This document shows, piece by piece, positions 1 to 10,000 of a stretch of DNA of 33,511 nucleotides (positions are counted from its first letter, which is position 1; each line of letters starts with the position of its first letter). The notes under the pieces were generated by a model. That model saw only the letters and a program-made list of their open reading frames with translations. It did no database searches and was not told where the DNA came from. Both the position numbers and the translations under genes were made by a program. Source of the stretch: Phoronis australis (taxonomy: Eukaryota > Phoronida > Phoronidae); NCBI GenBank assembly GCA_002633005.1, contig NMRA01000667.1, positions 118,911-152,421 on the forward strand, in the 5' to 3' direction.

Positions 1-841
1 ACTGCGATCGACTTGTCTAACAACCGTGAACAGAACACACAAAATGAAAGACAATGTATCATATTATTGAATAACAGACAATCCTTACCTTTCTGGATCC
101 TTAGGAAACCTACAAAATGACACGTCTGGGGTTTTCGTGGATGAATTCATGCAATTTATCGCACTGCAAAATGCGTCCGTCCCCATTGTTTTGGCGCTTC
201 CTGGTTGACCGTAGCTTGTTCACCACTTGGCGGCGCTAGTAGTAGCGGTAACAGCGAACTCACAAGTGAACTCTCCTATACTACTACACTCCTTGCTAGA
301 ACTCTCCACTTGTTGGATGACTGTCCTGTTGGTGAATCGTCGAACTACACACACTGTATAGCGACAGTGTACTTGCTGGTCACCGTCTCTGGTGATGCAA
401 CACTTGCAGGCAATTTCTTCTACCCGCGATTCTTTTTGCTGGTCACAGTCTCTGGCTGATGACGCAACAATTCAGGTAGTACCTTACTACCCACAATGCA
501 AGTGACAAGCTCTTTGTTAACTTCCTGTTCGTTAAGATCCTTTCTAGAATCTTCCACGAGATGGCTCTGTCGTCACAATTTCCTCCGTACACTGAAGCTA
601 GTCTTTATGCTTCAACTACTATAGCTTATCTTGTTGATTTCAGCCCATAATATAACATTCTACTTATTTAGTGATTGGCTAATAAAAACCACATGATCAT
701 ATCCACTAAAGTACATGTCAACAAGTCTGATTTAAAAGTACATATGCACAAGATTTGGGCAACTTAAAATGGATCTGTTCTTTCTAATTACTTAATCAAT
801 ATTTATTCTGACAATGTAGGTGCATTAGCGTTAGAGTAGGA
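1..841. other. Intergenic, no supported gene
   Basis: I see no convincing gene here. The frame at 205-459 is open for 84 codons but has no splice context and is built partly from a two-copy direct repeat: a stretch reading TTGCTGGTCAC, then GTCTCTGG, then TGATG..GCAACA occurs near 373-402 and again near 437-469, about 64 bp apart. The rest is AT-rich unique sequence. Confidence 0.5.
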
Positions 842-1096
842 TTGCTGGAGCAAAATTTGTCAGAACGTTTCAATTTTTCAGTAGCGACAGTAAGTAGGAA
901 AATATTGACCTGCGCCAATGTACTGTTAAGCTCACTGGTGACAAACTCACAATGTTATTCACACCTGGTTGAAATAGCTTCGCATCATGGCGTAATAACA
1001 GTGTATTGTCACTGTAAACTGGCTCAAAAGATAGCTATTACCAAACTAAGTGGATTTGTTGACTTACTAGAACAAGGGACAGTGTACGATGGCTGA
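842..1096 (+). pseudogene. Transposase fragment with helix-turn-helix (Tnp_4-like)
   Basis: An isolated 84-codon open frame whose first third reads LSERFNFSVATVSRKI followed by a leucine-rich helix. The pattern 'L-x-x-R-F-x-x-S-x-x-T-V-S-R' matches the helix-turn-helix found before the catalytic domain in the PIF/Harbinger-like DDE_Tnp_4 transposases common in invertebrates. Upstream in the same frame a stop codon interrupts the expected run-in. Downstream there are no DDE-domain motifs, only a few more codons to a stop. This is therefore best read as a decayed remnant, not a working gene. A chance match cannot be excluded because only about 30 residues carry the resemblance. Confidence 0.42.
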
Positions 1097-1213
1097 AAAG
1101 GGTGCAAAACATCCTTTCATTTCAGAGGAAACAAGAAAAACGTAACAAATAGCCAGTGTGAGAATACATGTGGAGAGTGAGTAGACACATCAATGGAAAT
1201 CACTTGTGTATAT

Positions 1214-1357
1214 CAGGGGCGGATCCAGGATTTCGAGTTAGGGGGGTGGGGCAGGGCAGAGTATTAACCAGGATTTTGTCCGTCGAACATTCGCACCCCC
1301 GAACTGCCAAATGTAATCTAGGAGAATTTTAGGGGGGCATGCCCCCATCCGCCACTG
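1214..1357 (-). mobile_element. hAT5-like MITE, copy 1 (144 bp)
   Basis: Begins CAGGGGCGGATCC and ends CATCCGCCACTG, so the termini are inverted repeats of the form CAG-K-GGCGGAT. It is flanked by TATAT at 1209-1213 and again at 1358-1362, a possible 5-bp target duplication, though the flank is itself AT-repetitive. Internal sequence (AGGATTTCGAG, GGGCAGGGCAGAGTATTA) matches the elements at 2200 and 33239 in reverse orientation. It is non-coding. CAG...CTG ends with 5-bp duplications fit the hAT5 group of hAT transposons; that assignment is inference. Confidence 0.8.
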
Positions 1358-2199
1358 TATATACACTCAAATTTCCTTGAACATGACGAAACTAATCCAG
1401 AGTATTAACTGTGTCAATTTATTTTTATCAGCATGTAGAATGCACATTTGGCTCCCAACAGTGACTACACCTCTTGTTGGCCATGTTATGGTCAGGACCA
1501 GCGACATCACTATGAAATACGTTCCAGTTTGCAGGGTAATTAGGCGAAAGAATGAAATTGAGAAAAAAAAATGACCCACCTTTTCCTTCAGGTGTTAAAA
1601 CTTAGTTTACGGTTTTCAATCGTCCAGATATAAACAAGAGACCACTGCGGATTGGTGTAAAGCACAAGTGAATAATTGAAGCGCCAAAATCTAGTCAATG
1701 AGTTAAACCAAAAACATTCTCAAGCCATGTTCCAAACAACTGAATCAGTGACTCACGAAATAATCTAATGAATGTACAAATAAAACTGACAGCACTAAAT
1801 GTTTTAACCATAATTAAGCCAGTAGTTTTACCACTCGTTGGTACTTTTGAAATCTTCTTGCGAAACAAAAAATCCAATGTAATAGACGGTTACCATGTTA
1901 CCATGCCTGACTAGCTGACAGCTGAACAATAACTTAAGAATGTTTATGCAGCCTGTAAAACTGTTCACATCTTACTGAGGTTATTACGTAACTTTCACTG
2001 GAGTACTTGTACCGTTTGGACAGAAGATTCGTGTCTGTTGACGGCGAAGACTTTTTACAGTAATATTCCAGAAAGCTAAATGTTATGTTATGGAACAAAA
2101 GTAAGGTGATCAACTAGCACGGAGGAGTCTGGCAGGTTGCGACTGTGAACAGGAAGTTGTTTAACAGTGTTAGCCTCGCTGTGGATCAAAGGTCGGTAA

Positions 2200-2342
2200 C
2201 AGTGGCGGATTTAAAGGGGAGCCAAGGGACCATGCCCTCCCTAAAATTCTCCGAGATTTCATTTGGCAGCTCGGGCAAAATCCTGGCTAATACTCTGCCC
2301 TGCCACCCCCGGCCCTAACTCAAAATCCTGGATCCGCTCTTG
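2200..2342 (+). mobile_element. hAT5-like MITE, copy 2 (143 bp)
   Basis: Begins CAGTGGCGGATTTA and ends GGATCCGCTCTTG. The 5-bp sequence GGTAA lies immediately outside both ends (2195-2199 and 2343-2347), an exact target site duplication that defines the element boundaries. The interior shares the AAAATCCTGGCTAATACTC.GCCC block with the copy at 33239 and, inverted, with the copy at 1214. There is no coding capacity; open frames crossing it are incidental. Confidence 0.9.
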
Positions 2343-3031
2343 GGTAAGAAACCGTCGAGGTGTATGGCCTTGGAAATATTCAACCGTTTTGAAGTATCCA
2401 ATTAAACACCGACAATTAATTGTTGGGTTGATATGCAAAGCGGGCTCCATTAGGTGTGGTGTTTTTTAATCGTAAACATCAATGAACAATTTTAATTTTG
2501 GGCTTTAAAAAGCCCAAAATATTGCTGAATCCCACAACTACAAAGGCTGTAAATCTAGAAATTTCCAATTCATCAAATGCGAAATTTAATTGCAAAAGGC
2601 AGCACCTAGCCGTGGACAAGTCACTGAAAACCTGTTCTGATTTTGGCGGTCATCACGGCGTAGGCCTACTGCATATGTTTGGGGAACTATTGTCTTCCAG
2701 TGGCAATAGTAGGTCTCCGGCACTGGTTCAATGTGCACCGGTTGACTCACGGTTAGTATTATCGGCGGGATCCGTAGTCGGGGACGTAATCATACAAGTT
2801 ACAAAAGCATTCGATGAATGCAGCAGTACCGGTATTTACTTGTTGGGCGAATTATTTGGTCATTTGTGAGCACTATTGTCGTCTAAGCACGCTAAACACG
2901 TAACCTGTCTGTAAATGAGTATTTACACAAGCACGCAGGTATCGTTGGCCGAGAGCGACATAAGTTCGATTTATTAGTGTCATAATTTCTGATTTCAGCT
3001 AGCAATACATACTGATGAAAGTATTAAATGG
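2343..3031. other. Intergenic, no supported gene
   Basis: The plus strand is open from about 2498 to 2869, but the only in-frame ATG is internal, no splice sites frame it and no domain is recognisable. I treat it as chance. No repeat is apparent apart from the AT-rich run leading into the palindromic element at 3032. Confidence 0.4.
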
Positions 3032-3218
3032 GCCAATCAGAAGTCAGGAATAATGACATTTTAATTATTAAAATAATACTTTATAGGTGTTATTATTCCT
3101 GGCTTGTCACTTTTAAAATTGGCTGATTAATTATAGTTATAAATAGTTATGACATTTATAAATACTCATTACTGTTATAATTATTTATTGCTGTCATTCT
3201 TTCTGGCGTTTGATTGGC
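3032..3218. mobile_element. AT-rich palindromic MITE (~187 bp)
   Basis: The left end reads GCCAATCAGAAGTCAGGAAT and continues AATGACA. The reverse complement of the right end reads GCCAATCAAACGCCAGAAAG and also continues AATGACA. That is roughly 80% identity over about 27 bp of terminal inverted repeat. A further inverted copy of the GTCAGGAATAAT block lies inside near 3090-3125, so the left half can fold alone. The interior is almost pure A/T and non-coding. I see no unambiguous target duplication. Confidence 0.55.
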
Positions 3219-3629
3219 TATAAAATTATTGCTGTCACAATTCGAGAACTATGACGGAATTAGCCCCATTCACACGCTAAATAACATACTGATGATGTAC
3301 TTGACCAACGATACGCGGTATTGCGATTGTGTTATTCTTAGGGCTAATGGTGTTACATGTGTTCAGGTTAACAAACACTTCATAGATTTTGATAATGTTG
3401 TTGCTGCCACGTCACAAGCACTGCGCTTTTAAGTGAAGTTTATTAGGTCACTTTTATTCCTTGACAGACTGAAGTCTCAGAATTTGGTATCGACCATACT
3501 AAATCGTCTGCGCCGCACAATATTGAAGAAGGTGTAGTTGTACAGAGTATTCGTAACTGAATAACAGAGGTTATTGTCGAATGACAACATAATAGCCATC
3601 CCATTAGCTTGGGGCACTTCTTCCAGTAA

Positions 3630-4145
3630 TAGTCGGTGGGCCAGATTCTGTAGGGCCTCTAGAAAATGGTTTTTGTGAGTACTTTAGGGGGGCAATTTTA
3701 TTTTGGTGTTTTTTAATTCATTTATTAGAGCGTTTTCAAAATCTAAAAAGTTCCCACATATAAAGTTGCACATTTTTGAGAAATTTGAGTTTGAAGTTAC
3801 ATAATAATCACCAAAGAGCTTAGTAAACTTATATTTGTAAACACAACAGTTTTGGTGACTTTTTTGTAAAACAAGTAATATGGTCCCATCAGTGCCATTG
3901 TATTNACAATACAATCTGGCTCTCTGATTGGTCAATTCAATAGAAAAGCGCTATCAAGTGGCAAGAATGTGCATCATATTTTGTGCAACAAAAACACCTT
4001 TTTTTAAAAAAATGTGCAAGTGTAGACGTGGGAACTTTTTGGAATTTGATTTATGGGTATATTATCTAGCCACATAGAAAAAATTAGGTTGCCCCCCCAA
4101 AGTACTCACAAGGGTGAACGCTATGAGATCTGGCCCACCGACTAT
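3630..4145. mobile_element. Terminal-inverted-repeat transposon, non-autonomous (516 bp)
   Basis: The left end is TAGTCGGTGGGCCAGATTCT and the right end, reverse-complemented, is TAGTCGGTGGGCCAGATCTC. The similarity resumes further in with TGTGAGTACTTT-GGGGGG, giving inverted repeats of about 60 bp with a diverged middle. TAA flanks both sides (3627-3629 and 4146-4148), consistent with a PIF/Harbinger-type 3-bp duplication. A 2-bp TA duplication with the element starting GTCGG (Tc1/mariner type) fits almost as well. No transposase is encoded. One N occurs at 3905. Confidence 0.72.
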
Positions 4146-5160
4146 AACGTGTCTGTCTTTGTTCTGCCTTGACAGTCACACGCTAACTGTATAGTCTCAA
4201 AACCACACGCAAAATGGAATCGAACGTCAACGCCAATTCGTCAGTGAAGTTGCCCAAACCTGTCGTGTGCCATGTACAGTAGTTTTCAAAATGGACTCCT
4301 GTAGACAGACTTCGACAAAACTCTGCCATCTCCGTCCAATAACGACAAACCTTGTCGCAAAATAATTTAACAGTTTACATCGATTGGAATTTTCCTCTTT
4401 TAAGAGGATTTCCTCTTCTTTAGTTTCGATTTCATTTTATTTGATTTCCAGTTTCTGCCTTTTTTTCGTCTCCTTTTTATCGTTATTTTGACTTAAATCA
4501 TACAAAAACGCTCATTTCAGTTAAATTTTACAACACAAAAACATTTCTGTCATACAAAGCTATTTATTTGTGGAATGATACGTCACCTGCAAAGTTTTCC
4601 TCTTCTTTGTCATTGGCCACTCCAAGCCTTGAGTTTAGTTCCACTGTTTTTCTCAATAAAAAGCGTTTTGTCAAAATTTAGTCACAATTTAACGTGACTT
4701 TGTTGTGAGCATTTCAGTGCCAAAATTTCAGCATTTCAGCAACTTAGACTGAGCATTTCTTGATGTAAACGCTCTGCGAGTACATTGCTAAAGTAACGAA
4801 TCTGATTGTTAGAGTTTTGACGAACAGATTCTCAGTCTGTTCATGTAATATTTGTCACGCTCAACAGATGAAGTTGTTGACGCAAGAGAGCTACTGATGA
4901 CCCGATCTGTGAAAGTACTGTTGTAGCCAACTGTTATGTCATCCATCCCATGAGACGCATTTCGCCTTTTTCACACGAAATTTGGACAGTTATATAATCA
5001 GCAGCAATTTACCAGTATGTGTTTATTAAGACGCTGATGTTTGCCAATAGTGAAATATAGCAAATAACTCCTCTATGAGGGTTCTTGAATTTTTAAAATT
5101 GAAAGTATGATTTTTTTCAACAAAAACCCAGGCCTTGAGCTATTCATTGGAAATTAGTTC
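4146..5160. other. Intergenic, T-rich, no supported gene
   Basis: No open frame longer than background and no splice-bounded exon is visible. 4380-4490 is pyrimidine-rich with several CCTCTT runs. No transposon termini were found. Confidence 0.5.
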
Positions 5161-5167
5161 CCAACAT

Positions 5168-5221
<54 letters not shown>

Positions 5222-5227
5222 TAGTAG
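5168..5227. repeat. Compound trinucleotide microsatellite (CAG)13(TAG)7
   Basis: Thirteen uninterrupted CAG units (5168-5206) pass directly into seven TAG units (5207-5227). No long frame surrounds them and the TAG units give stops in one frame, so this is non-coding. Confidence 0.95.
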
Positions 5228-5592
5228 TAATACACTTTATTCACCTTAAAACAAAAAAATACAATTAATACAAATTAACGCTTTTGGTGACTCCGTGAAG
5301 GACCCTTTAACTCACAATAGAAGTTGTGCCTGAAAGAATGTGGATAAATAAAACCGGTTCTGATAAAGAATCTTGGTTTAAAAGGAATGTTCACAACACG
5401 GCCATTTCAACAAACAATCGCATCAGGATTGCATAAGTTTATTCTGGTAAATGACAGTTCTATGCAGGACTTGAAAATCTTCTCTGTAGGCCACCATTAG
5501 TGAGGTCATTACAGAGGCCATTCAAATCAATCAGTTCGTGATGAGAACTATTTCTTGATTGAGTTGCAAAGGAGCTCCCTCTGTCCTGTCTG

Positions 5593-5712
5593 ATACATAC
5601 ACACACACACACACACATACATACATACATACATACATACATACATACAAACATACACACACACATACATACATACATGCATGCATGCATACATACATAC
5701 ATATATACATCT
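5593..5712. repeat. Compound microsatellite (AC)n / (ATAC)n
   Basis: Alternating AC dinucleotides merge into ATAC/CATA tetranucleotides with a short ATGC-rich interruption near 5678-5690. Open frames across it (poly Met-Tyr-Val-Cys on the minus strand) are artefacts of the repeat. Confidence 0.95.
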
Positions 5713-5929
5713 TTATTTAAACTCATGCATTCATAAATACAAACATTAGCAAAAAGCTAGTCGGATGAGACAGAATATTAATTTGATAACAAAATAACAA
5801 GGAGCATTTACAAATGTACAGGGAGTATTAACAAATTAAGCGTGGATCAGCTAGTGTAATCTAAATTGCTAGGTATTGAAAATAAAACGAGGTAAACAGC
5901 TACATATGCACACATACACACGTACATGT

Positions 5930-6160
5930 TTACCGTGATCACTTCGACCGTTTGGCAACACGAACATGTTCATTCGACAACTAACATGTGTGTTAGTAAG
6001 AACTGACACGTTCGTTCGAGCAACCTGTCTGTTCGGTGCAACTAACTTGTTCGTTCGCTAAATAACTTCCCAGTTGTCTGTTTCTCAAAACCGTACTTAT
6101 TCATTCACCAAATAATCTGTCTGTTTGCAAACTAACTTCTTCGTTCGACAGTTGTCTATT
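5930..6160. repeat. Degenerate tandem repeat, unit ~30-35 bp
   Basis: Six or more diverged units built on CTAACTTGTTCGTTCG followed by ACAA or AAATAA, for example near 5970, 6010, 6045 and 6135. The GTTCGTTCG core keeps recurring while the spacers drift. The units are non-coding. Confidence 0.6.
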
Positions 6161-6925
6161 TTGATTCTTTTCGCAGCCCTCTAAGCTCCACTGAAGGGTC
6201 ATTGCAACGTCAGCTGGGCGGAAGATTGCGCAACAAGTAGTAGGCCCACTGGCCGAGAACCCTCAAACGTATCCTGGGATTTCGCAACACACAATTAAAT
6301 CTTTGTTCAGCTGCAAACGAACGTGAATTAAACACTAGGCAGGTGCAAACAGCTCGATTCGACAGAAATTCCAAATTTTGAATTTGAATCTTTAGTGTTG
6401 GTGTCGGTGTATGCAAACTGGCATTAGATACTTAAAAGCACAAGTCATAACGTAGTCGAGCACAATCATATATAGTAATGGTCAGATATAACGTGCCCGA
6501 ATTATGAGAAATAGTTTTCTCCTTTGAATAACGTGTGTCAAACTGGTTCCTAGGTACGACTATGGTGCCCGAATTATGAGAAACAGTAATCCGTCTCAGT
6601 ATCACTAGTTTGAACTCCAGTTCGAGCTAGACTTTGGCTTCTAAATTAGTCTTTTAATGCGCTTAGGAATTAAAGAATTCCTTGATATTTTATTTTGGTG
6701 AAGTGAGGTGGCTTGTGCAAAAACACTTGCGCTAATAGGCCGATCACCCTTGGTTTTCTGAACCAAAGAGCTCAGTGTATCTGATTGTCTGAACCAAGTG
6801 TTATCTAATCCCCGCACCCTGGATCCATCGTCACTTAATATAAAAGTAACAATGGTGACAGTCCGCACAGACCCACCACATAAATCTTGAAAAGGCTTAG
6901 CACAACAGCTTTTATGTAATTCTGA
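6161..6925. other. Upstream intergenic region of the secreted-protein gene
   Basis: No supported exon. The 20-mer GTGCCCGAATTATGAGAAAY is repeated near 6495 and 6569, about 74 bp apart, as a short direct duplication. Otherwise unremarkable. Confidence 0.45.
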
Positions 6926-6928
6926 GGG

Positions 6929-6951
6929 ACGTCAGACTATATGAAGCCAAT
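6929..6951 (+). promoter_or_regulatory. Candidate core promoter (CRE-like, TATA-like, CCAAT)
   Basis: GACGTCAG (6929-6935 region, CRE-like), TATAT (6938-6942) and CCAAT (about 6947-6951) cluster 50-70 bp before the start codon at 7000. If TATAT is the TATA element, the transcript would start near 6968 and have a leader of about 30 nt. The order is unusual because CCAAT lies downstream of the TATA-like motif, so this is a suggestion only. Confidence 0.3.
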
Positions 6952-6999
6952 CAGCAGCTGACCGGTGGTTACTAGGCGTTGTACCGAGTTCGAGGAATC

Positions 7000-7047
7000 A
7001 TGAAGTTGTCTCTGGTGGCCTTGTGTTTAGTCTGCGTTCTTGCTTTG
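7000..7047 (+). CDS. Exon 1: signal peptide
   Basis: Sixteen codons, MKLSLVALCLVCVLAL, a basic residue followed by a long hydrophobic core typical of a secretory signal peptide. The start has a reasonable context (GGAATCATGA) and is the only ATG that leads into the downstream reading frame. The donor is TTG|GTAAGC, phase 0. The cleavage motif is completed by the first codons of exon 2, which argues that the two exons belong together. Confidence 0.75.
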
Positions 7048-10000
7048 GTAAGCTCAAATATTTAAACTTTGTCTTTTAGAATTTAAGAATGTGCTCGCGC
7101 ACCGAGGCGACACTGAACTCAAATCCCAGTCCTCCGTTGTCTATTGAATTTCAAAATTATTTCAGATTTAATTTTAACTTAAAGACTGTGACTACAGAAC
7201 TGTTGAGACTGGGAATAATCGTGTATGGAAATATTTCAAGAAATACTATTTTCATGAATAGTACCAACTTTGCTTTACCGGCGACCTTCGCAATGGGCTA
7301 TGGACCTCCATTATCACCGCAGCAAACCTTGCGAATATCGATTTGTCTACTTGATCTCCGTCTAAAGCTGCCATGTCGACCACTTTCGGGGATCTTACAG
7401 TAGTCTGTTGAGACCACCAACACTACAGGCTCCCAGGGCTCGGAAGGGGTAATATTTTGAGGAGATGCGGCTGAAAACTTAGGAAATCCACCAAATTACA
7501 GAGTCTCCTAGACAGAAGGGACTCGAAATCATTTGTAGAGAGCTTTCATGTCTAGTGCGCTACCCTCCACCTCCCAGTCGACTCCAGCTTCGCTAGAGTC
7601 ACCATCCAATTTAATTCCGAACCCCGATACCGACACCCCAGTTTTACACCCTCCATGCTCAGTCGCGTTAGCAGGCCCGTGGGAACTTAAACATTATATG
7701 GCAGTGGACGAGGGTGGCACAAACAACATGAAAGTCGACTTCGCCAAAACTTCTACCCCCGCCCCCGGTGGTCTCAAAATTCTCATCACCACTAGTTCGG
7801 TCCTCCTTCTCATCGCCAACTTCCCACCCCTGTAGGCGTCTGGTCTTCACTTATGGGGGCAAACACCGTGGAGGCAGCAACCAGAAATTCGGATACCCAA
7901 AAATTTCAGCACAAATTTGCAAGGAAGTGTCACTGAGGAATACGCGATTAGTGCGCTATTTTAACTTTTAGTGACAGTGTCTACCTATGAATTTCAAAAG
8001 ATAACAAACCTGAGTGTATTGCCACAATAGGTCTTTAATCTGTATGGAAGTATTACAACAAAGCCATAGCGCGGCTGCTAATTCCGGAGGAATTCAACGA
8101 AAAACAACAGAACTTGGAAATGAGTAGATGGAACTTCATGTCGGAACCTTTGGATATAGTTAGGTCCATTTCGGAGCGTAAAAATGAGACACAAAGCACT
8201 TTTTATGTTTGGTTTGGTTTGGAAAAGTTCTTTGCATTTGGGTCACGCATTGAAGGGATACACTTTGCCGGTCTTCCAGGTTATTTTAAAATCCCTTGTT
8301 GAAAATGGGAACTCTATTTAGTTTCTAGTGGCCGATAACTTAATTTCGTGATCGTAACTCTGAAAGACGGGCACCTGTAATCAAGCTATAATTTCCTGCT
8401 GAGCACATGAAACATGTTCTTTAGATTTTCTAGCAAAGACAAAAGGTACTTTTGAGTACTTGAATTTAAAATAAAAAGTTGGTTACTCTTGTAGTGTTCG
8501 GCCAGACTGGACCTTGGCAAAGAAGGTCGAGCGGATGACAAAGATAAGTCTGCTTTGGCGAAAATAAACTGGATTGAACTCATAGCAAAGCTAAAATTTC
8601 TTGGGAACAAAAAGCCTGGTGACGGCCACAATAAAGAGAAACCCGACGGCGGAGACGATAAAGATGGTGAGGAGAACGTGCAGGGGAACGAAAGAAAGCC
8701 TAAAACAGACGAGAAGGACGGTAAAAAGGAAGATAATGATGACGACGAGGATGATGACGACGAAGAAACTGTCAAAAGTCTCATAGAGCAGCTGAGAAGA
8801 GTCAATGAAAAAAAAACATCAAGGAGTGACAAGAAAGGAGATGCAAACGACGGTGCCCGCGATAACCACGGCGATGATGGCAAGGAAGGTAAAGAAGGCA
8901 AGGAAGGTAAAGAAGGCAAGGAAGGTAAAGAAGGCAAGGAAGGTAAAGAAGGCAAGGAAGGTCAAGAAGGCACGGAAGGTCGCAACAGAAAAAAAGCAGG
9001 CGACAAGGATGACGACGAGGAGAAGAAGGCTTCCTGGAAATATTCACGTGAGTACTATAAATCACATCTGCCATATAAGTTAGCAATTATTTGAACAGCC
9101 GCTTGAAGGGTTGCCGAGTGAAATCTAAAGCTCTGTTTACAATTTTCACAAAATTGGCACAGACAAAGGCCACAGTTAACCTGGGTCACTCGTATTCTCT
9201 ATTGTCATTACGGAATGAGACCACCGTCTAAACATAATGCAAATGCCTACGTGTCGCAGCACTCAATCTGGGCAGGGGCCTGGCATCACTCGCCCTAGAA
9301 TGGAAACAGTTTCTTAGTTATTCAAAAGTTTACAATTACATTGACAAGGTGACGAGTCCGTTATCGCAACGCCGTTTTTGTGTTTGGTCAAAGCACGAAT
9401 CTTTAAAATGTGCCGAACTAGGTGTGGCTCCCAACGAATCGCACGTTCCTCATTCAGTGACATTCCACATTCGTGCGGGGCATAAACCAATGCTATTTCT
9501 GTGTAACTTTCGCTTATTCAGGAAATTCGAACACAGAGACGCTCTAATGCGGTCAAGTTATTGTTACCACAGCCTCCACAAGCGCACCTTTTCATGTCTG
9601 AAAAAGGCGGCTGTACGCGGACTTTTCACAACTACTCAGTATCGCACTGGTAAAAACAACAACGTCGGACACTGTCTTGCACTCGTTATGTTCTTCCCCG
9701 ATAACAGGAAAATGTGTATTTTTTCATTTTGGTATACTAAAGGCTATTAAATCTCTTAATATGTATCAGTAAAAATCTTTTGAGACACAGGGTCATGATG
9801 GGAACTCTTTAAAAGAACCATAGAAAATTGTTTTAAAAAAATAGTATTAGACCGCAAAACTTCGCATGGACACTATGCATTTTGAGACCACTAAGTGGTC
9901 TGAGATTCATCGAAGGCAAGAAATAAAATAAGACCTCAGTACTCAGTGACATGAGTGAGTAGCAATGAGACAGTAAATGTTGCGACATAACGAACAATGT

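Noticed and set aside
2498-2869. 123-codon plus-strand frame
   Set aside because: Begins at a non-ATG codon, has no splice context and no recognisable motif.
5168-5206. CAG run as a polyglutamine tract
   Set aside because: No exon or long frame surrounds it and it runs straight into TAG repeats.
5460-5726. Minus-strand frame of Met-Tyr-Val-Cys repeats
   Set aside because: Produced by the AC/ATAC microsatellite.
8386-8955. Long minus-strand open frame rich in Leu-Pro-Ser
   Set aside because: It is the antisense of exon 2; the (Leu-Pro-Ser)n run mirrors the GKE codons, and the signal peptide and splice phases support the plus strand.
8870-8986. Regular short repeat considered as a CRISPR array
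   Set aside because: Units are contiguous 18-bp tandem copies without spacers, in frame within a eukaryotic exon.
9349-9750. 133-codon plus-strand frame in intron 2
   Set aside because: No domain, no splice-compatible borders and amino-acid composition typical of random AT/GC-mixed DNA.
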